Assembly (NCBI RefSeq): GCF_001894865.1
Contig: NZ_BCXA01000012.1
Span: forward strand, 62,001 to 126,000
DNA: 64,000 nt
Reading direction: 5' to 3'
Source: Rhodococcus maanshanensis NBRC 100610
Lineage (GTDB): Bacteria; Actinomycetota; Actinomycetes; Mycobacteriales; Mycobacteriaceae
Part shown: piece after piece, positions 7,267 through 15,351 of the stretch
Layout: each line of letters starts with the position of its first letter
Numbering within the stretch: position 1 is the stretch's first letter
Notes under the pieces: model-generated
Told to the model about the DNA's origin: nothing
The model's database searches: none
Seen by the model: the letters and a program-made list of their open reading frames with translations, nothing else
Position numbers and translations under genes: made by a program

Positions 7267-7845
7267 ATGGATGGGCAAGCCGATGGATCATCGACGCGAC
7301 GAAAACTCCTGGACGCGGCGCGCTCTGAGTTTGCGGAGAACGGCATCGCGGGCGGACGGGTCAACCGGATCGCCGAGCGGGCAGGCGTCAACAAGGAACG
7401 CATCTACGGGTACTTCGGGAGCAAGGAAAAGCTGTTCGACGCGGTGATCATGGAGGCGCTGACCGAGCTCGGCCAGGCGCATCCGCTCACCCCGGAGACC
7501 GACATCGAGGAGTACATCGGCGCGGTGTTCGACTTCCATCGCGCGCGCCCGGATCTGCTGCGGCTGTTGATGTGGGAGTCGTTGCACTACCGGGAGGAGG
7601 ACCTGCCGAGCGTCGAGGCCCGCAGCCAGGTGTACCTGGACAAGGTGCAGAGCCTCGCGGGCCTGCTCGGCCGCGAGGCGGACGTCCGCACCGCGATCTC
7701 GCTGTTCACGCTGATCGGGATCGCCGCATGGCCGTCCACCGTGCCGCACCTGCTGACGATGGTGACCGGCGGAGCCGAGGCGGTGGACGAGGCCACGCTT
7801 CGGGCCTCGATCATCGAGCTCGGAAAGCGCGCGATCGGCTGCTAG
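7267..7845 (+). CDS. TetR/AcrR family regulator
   Basis: This is a 192-residue repressor. The N-terminal DNA-binding domain spans about residues 9-58: STRRKLLDAARSEFAENG, then the recognition helix region RIAERAGVNKERIYGYFGSK, with Tyr-x-Tyr-Phe in place of the commoner Leu-Tyr-x-(Tyr/His)-Phe. The C-terminal ligand domain is all-helical (FHRARPDLLRLLMWESLHY). It does not look specially like ArpA-type butyrolactone receptors, but ligand domains diverge fast. AGGA sits 7 bases before the ATG. Its likely operator CAACC-N4-GGTTG is in its own upstream gap and at two other promoters in the block, so it may govern the afsA, MFS/azoreductase and ABC operons. The ligand is unknown. Confidence 0.88.
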   Translation: MDGQADGSSTRRKLLDAARSEFAENGIAGGRVNRIAERAGVNKERIYGYFGSKEKLFDAVIMEALTELGQAHPLTPETDIEEYIGAVFDFHRARPDLLRLLMWESLHYREEDLPSVEARSQVYLDKVQSLAGLLGREADVRTAISLFTLIGIAAWPSTVPHLLTMVTGGAEAVDEATLRASIIELGKRAIGC

Positions 7846-8618
7846 CGCAGGCCCTGGCCGCCGTCGACGCCGAGTGTGACGCCGGTGATGTACGAGTTCG
7901 CCATCAGGAACAGCGCCGCGTGAGCGGCCTCGCGGGCGTCGCCGATTCGGCCGAGCGGGATGGAACGTCCCGCGGCCGCAACCGATTCGTCGTCGACGGG
8001 GCCGCCGGTGGTGCGGGCGAGGGCGCCGCGCAGCATCGGGGTGTCGATCCGCCCCGGCCGGATGGCGTTGACGCGATTCCTCGGTGCCAACTCGAGCGCG
8101 AGCCCCCTGACGAACGTCTCGAGTGCGGCCAGTCCGGCCGCGACGACGCTCGTGTCGGCCGCGGGCCGGATCGCGAATCCGCCGGAGGTGAAGACGAGCG
8201 AACCCCCGGCCGTCAGGGCGGGTGCCGCGCGTTGCGCGACGGCATACGCGGTTGCGAGGCGGTCGCGATACGCCGACTCGAGGGCCGACCACGGGGTGGT
8301 CCGTGCGGGGCCGGTCGCGGCGAATCCCGCCGTCAGCAGCACGTGATCGACCGCGCCCGCACGGGTGAAGATCGACTCCAACCCGGCCGGGTCGCGGGCG
8401 TCCGCCGCGATCGGGAGCAAGCGGGCGGCGTCAGGTCCGCCGATCGTGGTGAAGGACCGTTTCAGGCTCGCCTCGTCCCTGGCGACGCCGACGACGGAGG
8501 CCCCCGCCCGGTATGCCATCGCGGCGGCCGCGAGGCCGATACCGCTGCTCGCGCCGATGACGAGTATTCGGGCGTCGGATAAGTTCAGGTTGACCGGCGC
8601 CGGTCTGGATTCGTTCAC
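7842..8618 (-). CDS. SDR-fold oxidoreductase lacking the usual Tyr-x-x-x-Lys
   Basis: This is a 258-residue short-chain dehydrogenase-like protein. The Rossmann motif is VIGASSGIG (residues 20-28), the NNAG-equivalent is TAGF, and the C-terminal PGRIDTPM and GVTLGVDGGQG fit the family. The catalytic segment is odd: where Tyr-x-x-x-Lys is expected after the Ser strand (TSGGFAIRP), the sequence has TSVVAAGLAALE, so both Tyr and Lys are missing. It may bind NAD(P) without standard catalysis or use other residues. The GTG start is probably leaderless, with a -10-like TAGTGT 6 bases upstream (8625-8630). Its stop interlocks with that of the TetR gene through CTAG. Confidence 0.8.
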   Translation of the reverse strand: MNESRPAPVNLNLSDARILVIGASSGIGLAAAAMAYRAGASVVGVARDEASLKRSFTTIGGPDAARLLPIAADARDPAGLESIFTRAGAVDHVLLTAGFAATGPARTTPWSALESAYRDRLATAYAVAQRAAPALTAGGSLVFTSGGFAIRPAADTSVVAAGLAALETFVRGLALELAPRNRVNAIRPGRIDTPMLRGALARTTGGPVDDESVAAAGRSIPLGRIGDAREAAHAALFLMANSYITGVTLGVDGGQGLR

Positions 8619-8756
8619 GGTCCGACACTACTGAATTGTGTTCGGGCCCATTGTTTCACGGTGATCCGAATTATTGTGAACCGTTTCGGAATTGTAAATG
8701 TGCAGGGCTGGGTGGTCGCGGGAAGGCCGGCACGGGCTGCGGCGGCCCGGCAAGCC

Positions 8757-8770
8757 CAACCGGACGGTTG
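8757..8770. promoter_or_regulatory. Third CAACC-N4-GGTTG palindrome, overlapping a -35 box
   Basis: CAACC-GGAC-GGTTG shares its last three bases with the TTGACA -35 box of the next promoter. Bound repressor would block RNA polymerase directly. The arms are identical to those at 2665 and 7204. Confidence 0.62.
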
Positions 8771-8796
8771 ACACCTGCTGGGGGCCCGGATACCTT
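8768..8796 (+). promoter_or_regulatory. Promoter of the ABC/monooxygenase operon
   Basis: A perfect TTGACA (8768-8773) is separated by 17 bases from TACCTT (8791-8796). Transcription should start near 8803, just before the riboswitch at 8807. The palindrome at 8757-8770 overlaps the -35 box. Confidence 0.7.
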
Positions 8797-8806
8797 CTCT
8801 CCCAAC

Positions 8807-8921
8807 GGTCATGAGTATCAGCTGACAGCCCCGGCTTGCTGATCGGCAACCCTCGCGGAGCGGTGGGGTGCCCCGGGTGAGGACCGGGCTGTATCCATGC
8901 GGATACGGCAAGCGCCCCTAC
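8807..8921 (+). ncRNA. SAM-IV riboswitch 2, upstream of the ABC operon
   Basis: The same SAM-IV core is present: GGTCATGAGTATCAGC, AGCCCCGGCTTGCTGATC, GGCAACCCTC, GGGGTGCCCCGGGTGAGGACC, a stem GTATCC-ATGC-GGATAC, then GGCAAGCGCCCC. Base changes in the CAGC/GCTG stem are matched (TATCAGC with GCTGATC here, TGCCAGC with GCTGGCC in the copy at 53440), which supports the fold. The first gene starts 313 bases downstream. A strong hairpin lies in between, so control may be by transcription termination rather than at the ribosome site. Confidence 0.92.
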
Positions 8922-9233
8922 TGTTGTGAAAGCTGAACGCGTTGATGATCGCCATGGAGTGTAGAAGCCGATCAGTCTGAGAACTGATCGGTATTCGAGT
9001 CGAGCGCTGCCGCTGTGCCGCGCAGACAAGTCGAGAATTCAAAGAGACGGATATCGACGTCGAAACCCCCCTTCGAATGAAGGGCCGGAATCGGCGATCG
9101 GTGTAATTCGCGTGCCCCGTCCCTCTATTTCAACGTCCTTTCACCTTCGCCCGCGACAACGAGGTCGCGGGCGAAGGCTTCCCGTCTGTCGCGGCGAGCT
9201 CGCGCGGATGAAACACCCGGAGGAATTCGCAGA
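8922..9233 (+). other. Long leader between SAM-IV riboswitch 2 and the ABC operon
   Basis: This is a 312-base stretch with no gene of normal size. It contains the hairpin at 9144-9177 and a nine-codon reading frame (ATG at 9208, TGA at 9235-9237) whose stop overlaps the start codon of the lipoprotein gene. GGAGGA at 9219-9224 lies inside that small frame and serves the lipoprotein start. The rest shows nothing I can name. Confidence 0.5.
9144..9177 (+). terminator. Leader hairpin, possible riboswitch-controlled terminator
   Basis: A perfect 14-bp stem (CCTTCGCCCGCGAC with GTCGCGGGCGAAGG) has a 6-base loop and sits 57 bases before the ATG at 9234. It lacks a U run, but many actinomycete terminators do. 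It could be the off-state structure of riboswitch 2 or simply a stabilising stem. Confidence 0.5.
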
Positions 9234-10382
9234 ATGAGTACCCACCCAGCCGTCCAAGGACGCACCCGCAGGCTAGTGGCGGGAATGGTCGTCTCGGTGT
9301 CGCTGCTCGGTTTGACCGCCGCATGCAGCGATTCGGAGGCGGCCACCGCCGGCACCGTCTATTTCGGTGTGTCGGGGCCCAAGACGGGGCCGTCGGCGGA
9401 ATACGGGCGTCTCTGGCAGCAGGGCTTCGACCTGGCGCTGGAGGAGATCAACCAGAACGGTGGCATCGACGGGCGCAAGGTCGAGCTCAAATGGGAGGAT
9501 TCGCAGTCCGATCCGAAGCAGACCGTCCCGATCGCGACGAAGTTCGTCGACGACCAGACGGTGATCGCCGAGCTCGGCGACTTCTCCTCGCCCGCCTCGA
9601 TCGCCGCCTCCCCGGTGTACAACCGGGGCAAGCTGGTGCAGTACGGATTCACCAACTCCGCGGTCGAGTTCACCAACGGGGGCGAGTACTCGTGGAGTCC
9701 GTCGATCACGCTCGACGTCTTCCAGGAGCGCAATGCCGAGTGGGTTTCCCGCAAGGCGAAGAAGGTCTCCGTCGTCTATCTCGAAACCGACTGGGGTAAG
9801 CAGGCATTCAAGTACTTCTCGCAGTTCGCGGCGGAGAAGGGTATCGAGATCGTCTACTCGTCGCCGATCCTCCCCGACTCTACGGACGTCAAGCCGATCC
9901 TGATCAAGGGTCGTGAGGCGGCGCCGGAGGCATTCGTGCACCTCGGCTACGGACCCGACGGCGCCCTGGTGGTCAAGCAGCTCCGGGACGTCGGGTTCGA
10001 CAAGCAGTTCTTCGGGGGCCAGAACACGCCACAGTTCATCGAGCTGGCGGGCCCCGCGGCGGAGGGCGACATCGTGAACGGGATCTTCAGCCCGGCGGAC
10101 ACCGATCCCCGGATCCAGGACTTCGTCGGCAAGTTCCGGGCGAAGTTCGGGGTCGATCCCGGTGACTTCAACGTCTACGCCTATGACGCACTGAAGGTGC
10201 TCGTCGACGCCGCGAACCACGGTGGCGCGACGCGGGAGGGTGTCCTGAAGGGCCTGAAGGAATCCGAGTTCAACGGAATCGGATTGGGCGAGTTCACCTT
10301 CGACCAGAAGTCTCGCCGTCCCGACGGGGTGTCGCCCCGCGAACTGGTGCTCCAGAACGGGAAGTTCGTACCCACCACATGA
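9234..10382 (+). CDS. ABC transporter substrate-binding lipoprotein, Leu/Ile/Val-type family
   Basis: This is a 382-residue periplasmic-binding-protein type I (Peripla_BP_6) lipoprotein. The signal peptide ends at the lipobox LTAAC, with Cys31 as the lipidated residue. Family marks are GVSGPKTGPSAEYGRLWQQG, ALEEINQNGGIDGRKVEL and DFSSPASIAASPVYNRGKL. It should capture an amide-type or amino-acid-like solute outside the membrane and hand it to the permease encoded next, whose ATG overlaps this gene's stop. SAM-IV control implies the ligand is a sulfur compound or that uptake feeds methionine or cysteine supply. That is inference, since the binding site cannot be read here. GGAGGA lies well placed before the ATG. 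Confidence 0.88.
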   Translation: MSTHPAVQGRTRRLVAGMVVSVSLLGLTAACSDSEAATAGTVYFGVSGPKTGPSAEYGRLWQQGFDLALEEINQNGGIDGRKVELKWEDSQSDPKQTVPIATKFVDDQTVIAELGDFSSPASIAASPVYNRGKLVQYGFTNSAVEFTNGGEYSWSPSITLDVFQERNAEWVSRKAKKVSVVYLETDWGKQAFKYFSQFAAEKGIEIVYSSPILPDSTDVKPILIKGREAAPEAFVHLGYGPDGALVVKQLRDVGFDKQFFGGQNTPQFIELAGPAAEGDIVNGIFSPADTDPRIQDFVGKFRAKFGVDPGDFNVYAYDALKVLVDAANHGGATREGVLKGLKESEFNGIGLGEFTFDQKSRRPDGVSPRELVLQNGKFVPTT

Positions 10383-12214
10383 TCGACACCCTCATAGCCG
10401 GACTGATCCACGGCAACGCCTATGCGCTGATCGCCGTCGGGATCACCCTGATCTTCGGCGTGACCAACGTGATCAACTTCGCCCACGGCGCTGTGTTCGC
10501 GTTCGGATCGATCTTCGCGTGGTGGCTGATCGCCGAACTCGGGCTGTCACTGTGGACCACCATCGTGGTGGTGGTCGCCGTCTCGGGTCTGCTCGGGTTC
10601 GTCATCAACATCGTCGCGGTGCGCCCGTTGAGCCGCGGCCCGGCGGTGGCGGCCCTCCTGGCCACCGTCGCCGCGGGCATGATCATCGAGAATCTCGTCC
10701 AGATGATCTTCGGACCCGAGACGCGGCCGTTCCCCACGGTGCTGCCGACGAACAACTGGCAGATCGGCGGCGTGCGGTTCGGGACCTCGGACGTCGTGAT
10801 GCTCGCCATCACGATCGTGGTCATGGCCGCCCTCGCCGGTTTTCTCAAGTACGGACGGTACGGGTTGGCGATCCGGGCGACGGCGCAGGACCCCGATGCC
10901 GCCCTCCAGATGGGGATCCCGGTTCCTCGCGTGCAGAACCTGGCGTTCATCATCGCGTCGGGCCTCGGCGGTCTGGCGGGAATCTTTGTCGGACTCTACA
11001 ACTCGAACATCTCGCCGACCAGCGGCACGATCGCGGGGATGAGCGGCTTCGTCGCGGCGACCATCGGCGGGCTGGGCTCGATCCCCGGTGCGGTTATCGG
11101 GGGCTTCGTACTCGGCATCATCGAGGCAGTGGGGATCTACCAGTTCGGGGACGGATACCGAGACCTGATCACCTTCGGGGTGCTCATCGCGCTCCTCGTG
11201 CTGAAACCAGGGGGACTGCTGGGGAGGGCGCCGTCCATCGCGAGTGAACCGCTGACCGGCACCTTCCTCGGGGCGGGTCGACAGATCCGGGTGCAGTGGT
11301 GGCAGGCGGCGGCCGTCTTCGTGGTGGTCGGGCTCGGGGTGCCGCTGGTCTCCAACAGCTACGGCCTCGTGGTCGGGACCCAGATCATCGCCTACGCCAT
11401 CATCGCGGTCTCGATGACGCTGGTGGCGGGTTCGGCCGGCCAGCTCACCATCGGCCAGGCCGGGCCGATCGCGATCGGGGCGTACACCTCGGCCATCCTC
11501 ACGATCAGCTACGAATGGCCCTTCCTCGCGGCGGTGGCGGCGGCCGCGCTGACCGCGGCGATCGTGTCCTCCGTGCTGGCGGCTCCGCTGTGGAGGCTCA
11601 ACGGCCACTACGTGGCGATCGCCACGCTCGGGATCGGCGTCGTCACGGTCGGGATCATCCGCAACTGGGAATCGGTGACCCGCGGCAGCTACGGACTGTT
11701 CGGGATCCCGGCGCCGCGGATCTTCGGATACGAGTTCTCCACGGCCGCCGACTTGTTCCGCCTCGATCTGGTGTTCCTGGCCGTGACCGTGGCGGTGGTG
11801 GTCGCGATCCAGCGGTCACACCTCGGCACGGTGCTCAGATCGGTCGGCTCCGATGAGGTGGCGGCGAGATCGTCGGGCGTCCGGGTGCGCGACTACAAGG
11901 CGCTCGCCTTCGCGATCAGCGCGGTCTTCGCCGGTATCGGCGGAGCTCTGCTCGGGCACCAGTACTCGTACATCGATCCGACGGTGTTCAACCTGGGGCT
12001 CTCGCTACTCGTGGTCACCATCATCGTGCTCGGCGGGACCGGGTCGCCTTACGGCGCGATCCTCGGCTCGGTGGTCCTGATCGGCGTCCCGGAGCTGTTC
12101 CGGCTGGCGCCGGAGGTCCGCATTCTGCTCTACGGGGTGATCCTGCTGTTGATCATCCGCTTCAGACCACAGGGAATCTGGACGAGGAGGGACCGTGTCA
12201 GCGCAACAGTCTGA
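10379..12214 (+). CDS. Fused LivH-LivM type ABC permease
   Basis: This is a 611-residue protein joining two branched-chain-amino-acid permease modules usually made as separate proteins. Residues 1-285 match LivH (LIHGNAYALIAVGITLIFGV near the start; GGLGSIPGAVIGGFVLGIIEA). Residues about 305-600 match LivM (VSMTLVAGSAGQLTIGQAG; GIRNWE-type loop; VLGGTGSPYGAILGSVVLIG). About 16-18 membrane helices are expected. A single polypeptide would supply the whole heterodimeric channel. The ATG overlaps the lipoprotein stop and the 3' end overlaps livG by 20 bases. There is no frameshift at the joint near residue 290, so this is a true fusion. Confidence 0.9.
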   Translation: MIDTLIAGLIHGNAYALIAVGITLIFGVTNVINFAHGAVFAFGSIFAWWLIAELGLSLWTTIVVVVAVSGLLGFVINIVAVRPLSRGPAVAALLATVAAGMIIENLVQMIFGPETRPFPTVLPTNNWQIGGVRFGTSDVVMLAITIVVMAALAGFLKYGRYGLAIRATAQDPDAALQMGIPVPRVQNLAFIIASGLGGLAGIFVGLYNSNISPTSGTIAGMSGFVAATIGGLGSIPGAVIGGFVLGIIEAVGIYQFGDGYRDLITFGVLIALLVLKPGGLLGRAPSIASEPLTGTFLGAGRQIRVQWWQAAAVFVVVGLGVPLVSNSYGLVVGTQIIAYAIIAVSMTLVAGSAGQLTIGQAGPIAIGAYTSAILTISYEWPFLAAVAAAALTAAIVSSVLAAPLWRLNGHYVAIATLGIGVVTVGIIRNWESVTRGSYGLFGIPAPRIFGYEFSTAADLFRLDLVFLAVTVAVVVAIQRSHLGTVLRSVGSDEVAARSSGVRVRDYKALAFAISAVFAGIGGALLGHQYSYIDPTVFNLGLSLLVVTIIVLGGTGSPYGAILGSVVLIGVPELFRLAPEVRILLYGVILLLIIRFRPQGIWTRRDRVSATV

Positions 12215-13094
12215 GCAGATCCTGTCGGTGACGGGACTGCGCCGATCCTTCGGTGGAGTGCGGGCAGTCGACGGGATCGACTTCGAGGTCAACAGGGGTG
12301 AGTTCGTCTCCATCATCGGGCCCAACGGGTCGGGAAAGAGCACAACGATCAACCTGGTGTCCGGCGTCCTCCGTCCCGATTCCGGTCGGATCCTGCTGCG
12401 CGGCAGCGCGGTACGGCACGGCTCCCCTGAGGATGCGGCGGAGGCGGGTATCGCGAGGACCTTCCAGAACGGCCGGGTCTTCGGAAATCTCACGGTGGCC
12501 GAGAACGTAGAGGTGGGGCTGCACACCACCCTCGGGGCCGCGCGACCGTTCCGTTCTCTGGTCCGGTATCCCGTGCTCCGTTGGGTGCCGATCCTCGCGG
12601 AGTTGGCACTGGCGCTGCTGCCGACTCCGAAGGTGCGTGCCGAGCGGGAAATCCTGCGCGCCGAGGTGGATTCCGGGTTGGCGAGATTCGGGGAACGGCT
12701 CTCGCCGCGTGCGGGGGACCCGGCCTACACCCTGTCGTACGCGAACCGGCGGCGGACCGAGATCGCGCGCGCCCTCGCCCTCGACCCCGTCCTGCTGCTG
12801 CTCGACGAGCCGGCCGCTGGCATGAATCAGAGCGAAACCGCCGAGGTCGGACGTCAACTGGCCGAGCTCAAGGCGAACGGCCAGACCATCATCCTGGTCG
12901 AGCACAAGCTCGAGCTCGTCAACCAGCTCTCCGATCGCGTGATCGTCATGGACGAGGGCTCGATCATCGCGGTCGGGACCCCGGAACAGGTGCAGGCCGA
13001 TGAGAAAGTGATCGAGGCCTATCTCGGGCGGCGTCGCCTGCGGCCCGCCACGGTCGGCGGGGGAGGGCAGGTGGACTCCGATGGCGGTCGATGA
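12195..13094 (+). CDS. LivG-type ABC ATPase
   Basis: This is a 299-residue ATPase of the branched-chain-type importer. Walker A is GPNGSGKST (residues 42-50) and Walker B is LLLLDEPAAGM. The Q-loop region ARTFQNGRVFGNLTVAENV and the C-terminal switch VEHKLELV are intact. The signature segment is LSYANRRRTEIARAL, where LSYG would be usual, so the glycine of the C-loop is replaced by Ala. About 35 extra residues follow the ATPase core. The start is GTG at 12195 inside the permease end. It pairs with the LivF-type protein to power the fused permease. Confidence 0.9.
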   Translation: MSAQQSEQILSVTGLRRSFGGVRAVDGIDFEVNRGEFVSIIGPNGSGKSTTINLVSGVLRPDSGRILLRGSAVRHGSPEDAAEAGIARTFQNGRVFGNLTVAENVEVGLHTTLGAARPFRSLVRYPVLRWVPILAELALALLPTPKVRAEREILRAEVDSGLARFGERLSPRAGDPAYTLSYANRRRTEIARALALDPVLLLLDEPAAGMNQSETAEVGRQLAELKANGQTIILVEHKLELVNQLSDRVIVMDEGSIIAVGTPEQVQADEKVIEAYLGRRRLRPATVGGGGQVDSDGGR

Positions 13095-13824
13095 GAACGC
13101 GGCCCCGATCCTCGAACTCGACGGGGTGAGCGTGTACTACGGACGCTCGCGCGCGCTCGACGAGGTGTCCATCCGGGTCCGGCCGGGCGAGATCGTGTCC
13201 CTGCTCGGGGGGAACGCCTCCGGTAAGTCGACGACGATGAAGACCGCCCTCGGGCTGCTGACCCCCGTGACGGGGCGGGTGCTGATCGACGGGGAGGACG
13301 CCACCGCGGTGGCTCCCGCGGGCCGGATCAAGGCCGGACTGGCCTCGGTTCCCGAGGCGCGCCGGGTGTTTCCGGAGATGACGGTCGAGGAGAACCTGTA
13401 CGTCGGTGGCTACGTGCATCGCGAGCGGCGCTCCGTGCTGGCGGACCGGGCCGCCGAGCTGTTCGATCACTTCCCGCGGCTGGCGGAGCGGCGCGGGCAG
13501 CACGCGGGGACGCTGTCCGGCGGCGAACAGCAGATGCTGGCGTTCGCCCGTGCGCTGATGAGCCGGCCGCGGTTGATCTGCATGGACGAACCGACGATGG
13601 GGCTGTCCCCGCTGTTCGTCGACCGGGTACTCGACGAGATCGTCCGGCTCAACGAGCGGTTCGGGCTCGCGATCCTCATCGTCGAGCAGCAGGCCGAGCT
13701 CGCGCTGTCCATCGCGCACACCGGCAACGTCCTGGTGGGCGGCCAGATCGTGCTGGACGGCGAGGCCTCTGACCTGTTGGGAAATCCCGCAGTTCGCGAA
13801 GCATATTTGGGAAAGGTGGCATGA
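13081..13824 (+). CDS. LivF-type ABC ATPase
   Basis: This is a 247-residue second ATPase of the importer. Walker A is GGNASGKST, the signature is LSGGEQQMLAFARAL, and Walker B is LICMDEPTMGL, all canonical. GLASVPEARRVFPEMTVEENL is the LivF-type Q-loop region. The ATG at 13081 overlaps the livG end by 14 bases. The monooxygenase gene starts one base after the stop, which ties transport to oxidation in one transcript. Confidence 0.92.
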   Translation: MAVDENAAPILELDGVSVYYGRSRALDEVSIRVRPGEIVSLLGGNASGKSTTMKTALGLLTPVTGRVLIDGEDATAVAPAGRIKAGLASVPEARRVFPEMTVEENLYVGGYVHRERRSVLADRAAELFDHFPRLAERRGQHAGTLSGGEQQMLAFARALMSRPRLICMDEPTMGLSPLFVDRVLDEIVRLNERFGLAILIVEQQAELALSIAHTGNVLVGGQIVLDGEASDLLGNPAVREAYLGKVA

Positions 13825-13825
13825 C

Positions 13826-14848
13826 GTGACCGAGGACAAGCGGCTCGGGTGGTTCACCCGACTGGTCGGCGACGAGGGTCGGGACGCGGGCGAGCTCTAT
13901 CGTGACGCGCTGGCACAGTTCGTCCTCGCCGAGGAACTGGGTTTCGACGTCGGCTGGGTGGCCCAGCATCACGTCGATCCCGCCGAGGGCGGCCTGCCGT
14001 CGCCGTTCGTGTTCCTGGCGCACGCGGCGGCCAGGCTGAGCACAATCCGTCTCGGCACGGCCATCGTCACGCTCGGGCTGGAGGACCCGATCCGGGTCGC
14101 CGAGGACGCGGCGGTGCTCGATGCGCTGTCCGGTGGCCGGCTCGAACTGGGTCTCGGCACCGGCGGGTCGGCGAGCGCATTCGCGTTGTTCGCTCAGGCG
14201 GATGCGGATCGACGGGCGCTGTACGACAACAAGATCGGTCGCCTGACGTCCGCGCTGTCGGGATCCGAGATCGTCGACGACAAGCGGCTCTACCCGCGGG
14301 CGACGGGGCTGCTCGAGCGTCGCTGGCAGGCGACCTTCTCTGTGTCGGGCGCCGTGCGAGCCGGCGAATCCGGGGACGGTCTCCTGCTGTCGCGAACCCA
14401 GCCGAGGGAACCGGGTCTCGCGGTCGCGACCCTCGGGGAGGTCCAGCAGCCGTTGATCGAGGCGTACCGGGAGGCGCTCCCGGCTGGTGCGAAGCCGCGG
14501 ATCGGTGTCTCGCGCAGCGTCTTCGTCGCGGACGACCACGAGGTGGCCTTCGAGCTCGCCCGTCGCGGTGCGCTGCGTTTCCGCGGATACCTGGAGCGGC
14601 TCGGCCTCGCCGACGGCAGCGAGAGCACCGAGGACATTCTGCGCGATTCCGTCGTCGGCACCCCGGACGAGGTGACCGACCTGCTCGCGGCCGACCCGGC
14701 TGCGCAGCAGTCGACCGATCTGATCTTCCAGGTTCATCCGATCGACCCGGACCAGGCGGCCACGCTGCACTCGATCGAACTCATCGCCACGAAGGTGGCC
14801 CCGCGCCTCGGCTGGAATGGTGCCTACCGGAAGGAATCACGACCATGA
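13826..14848 (+). CDS. LLM-class FMN-dependent monooxygenase (KPN_01858-like family)
   Basis: This is a 340-residue bacterial-luciferase-fold protein. AEELGFDVGWVAQHHVDP and SGGRLELGLGTGG are typical of the flavin-binding TIM barrel; the latter is the phosphate-binding strand. By content it fits the family described as 'putative FMN-dependent luciferase-like monooxygenase, KPN_01858 family', whose members sit with an ABC importer and the same two AhpD/CMD partners found downstream here. It would need reduced FMN from a reductase. The likely role is oxygenolytic cleavage of an imported compound, perhaps at a C-S bond given the SAM-IV leader. The start is GTG at 13826; an ATG at 13821 runs into a stop at once. 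Confidence 0.8.
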   Translation: MTEDKRLGWFTRLVGDEGRDAGELYRDALAQFVLAEELGFDVGWVAQHHVDPAEGGLPSPFVFLAHAAARLSTIRLGTAIVTLGLEDPIRVAEDAAVLDALSGGRLELGLGTGGSASAFALFAQADADRRALYDNKIGRLTSALSGSEIVDDKRLYPRATGLLERRWQATFSVSGAVRAGESGDGLLLSRTQPREPGLAVATLGEVQQPLIEAYREALPAGAKPRIGVSRSVFVADDHEVAFELARRGALRFRGYLERLGLADGSESTEDILRDSVVGTPDEVTDLLAADPAAQQSTDLIFQVHPIDPDQAATLHSIELIATKVAPRLGWNGAYRKESRP

Positions 14849-15351
14849 CAACGTCCTCGACCCAGTCCCCGCCGAACTCGACGGCGGATGTGCTCGACGG
14901 GGTGCTGGGCGCCCGGCTGGCAGGCGCCGTCGCCCCGCTCAGGTCGGCGCGGCCCGCGGTCGCGGAGCACACCCAGCGGCTGCACGACGCGCTCTTCGTC
15001 GCGCCGTCCGCCGACCTGCCGACCCGCGAGCAACTCGTCGCCGTCGCGCTGCGGGTCGCGGTGCTCGCTCGGCAACCCGCACTCGCCGAGCACTATTCGG
15101 CGCTGCTGCCCGAGGACCTCGCCGAGGCGGTGGCGACGGGTGCCGTCCACGACCCGGTGCTCGCGGCATTGCTGAGTCATGCCGCGCTGGTCACCGTCGA
15201 TCCCTCGGCCAGCGCCCGGTCCGCGATCGAGACCCTGCGTGCGGCGGGGCTGTCGGAGACCGCGATCGTGACCGTGTCCCAGGCGATCGGCTTCGTCAAC
15301 TACCAGATCCGGCTCGTCGCCGGGTACACCCTGATCGGAGAATCGGCATGA
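14845..15351 (+). CDS. CMD-domain protein (Avi_7170-like)
   Basis: This is a 168-residue, all-helical protein of the carboxymuconolactone decarboxylase/AhpD superfamily. Key segments are LPTREQLVAVALRVAVL and the C-terminal TVSQAIGFVNYQIRLVAGYTLIG. It has no Cys-x-x-Cys, so it should not act as a peroxidase by itself. It resembles the 'CMD domain protein, Avi_7170 family', which always occurs beside the Avi_7169-type partner encoded next. The ATG overlaps the monooxygenase stop (ATGA), and its own stop overlaps the next ATG. It may form a complex with its neighbour. Confidence 0.75.
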   Translation: MTTSSTQSPPNSTADVLDGVLGARLAGAVAPLRSARPAVAEHTQRLHDALFVAPSADLPTREQLVAVALRVAVLARQPALAEHYSALLPEDLAEAVATGAVHDPVLAALLSHAALVTVDPSASARSAIETLRAAGLSETAIVTVSQAIGFVNYQIRLVAGYTLIGESA

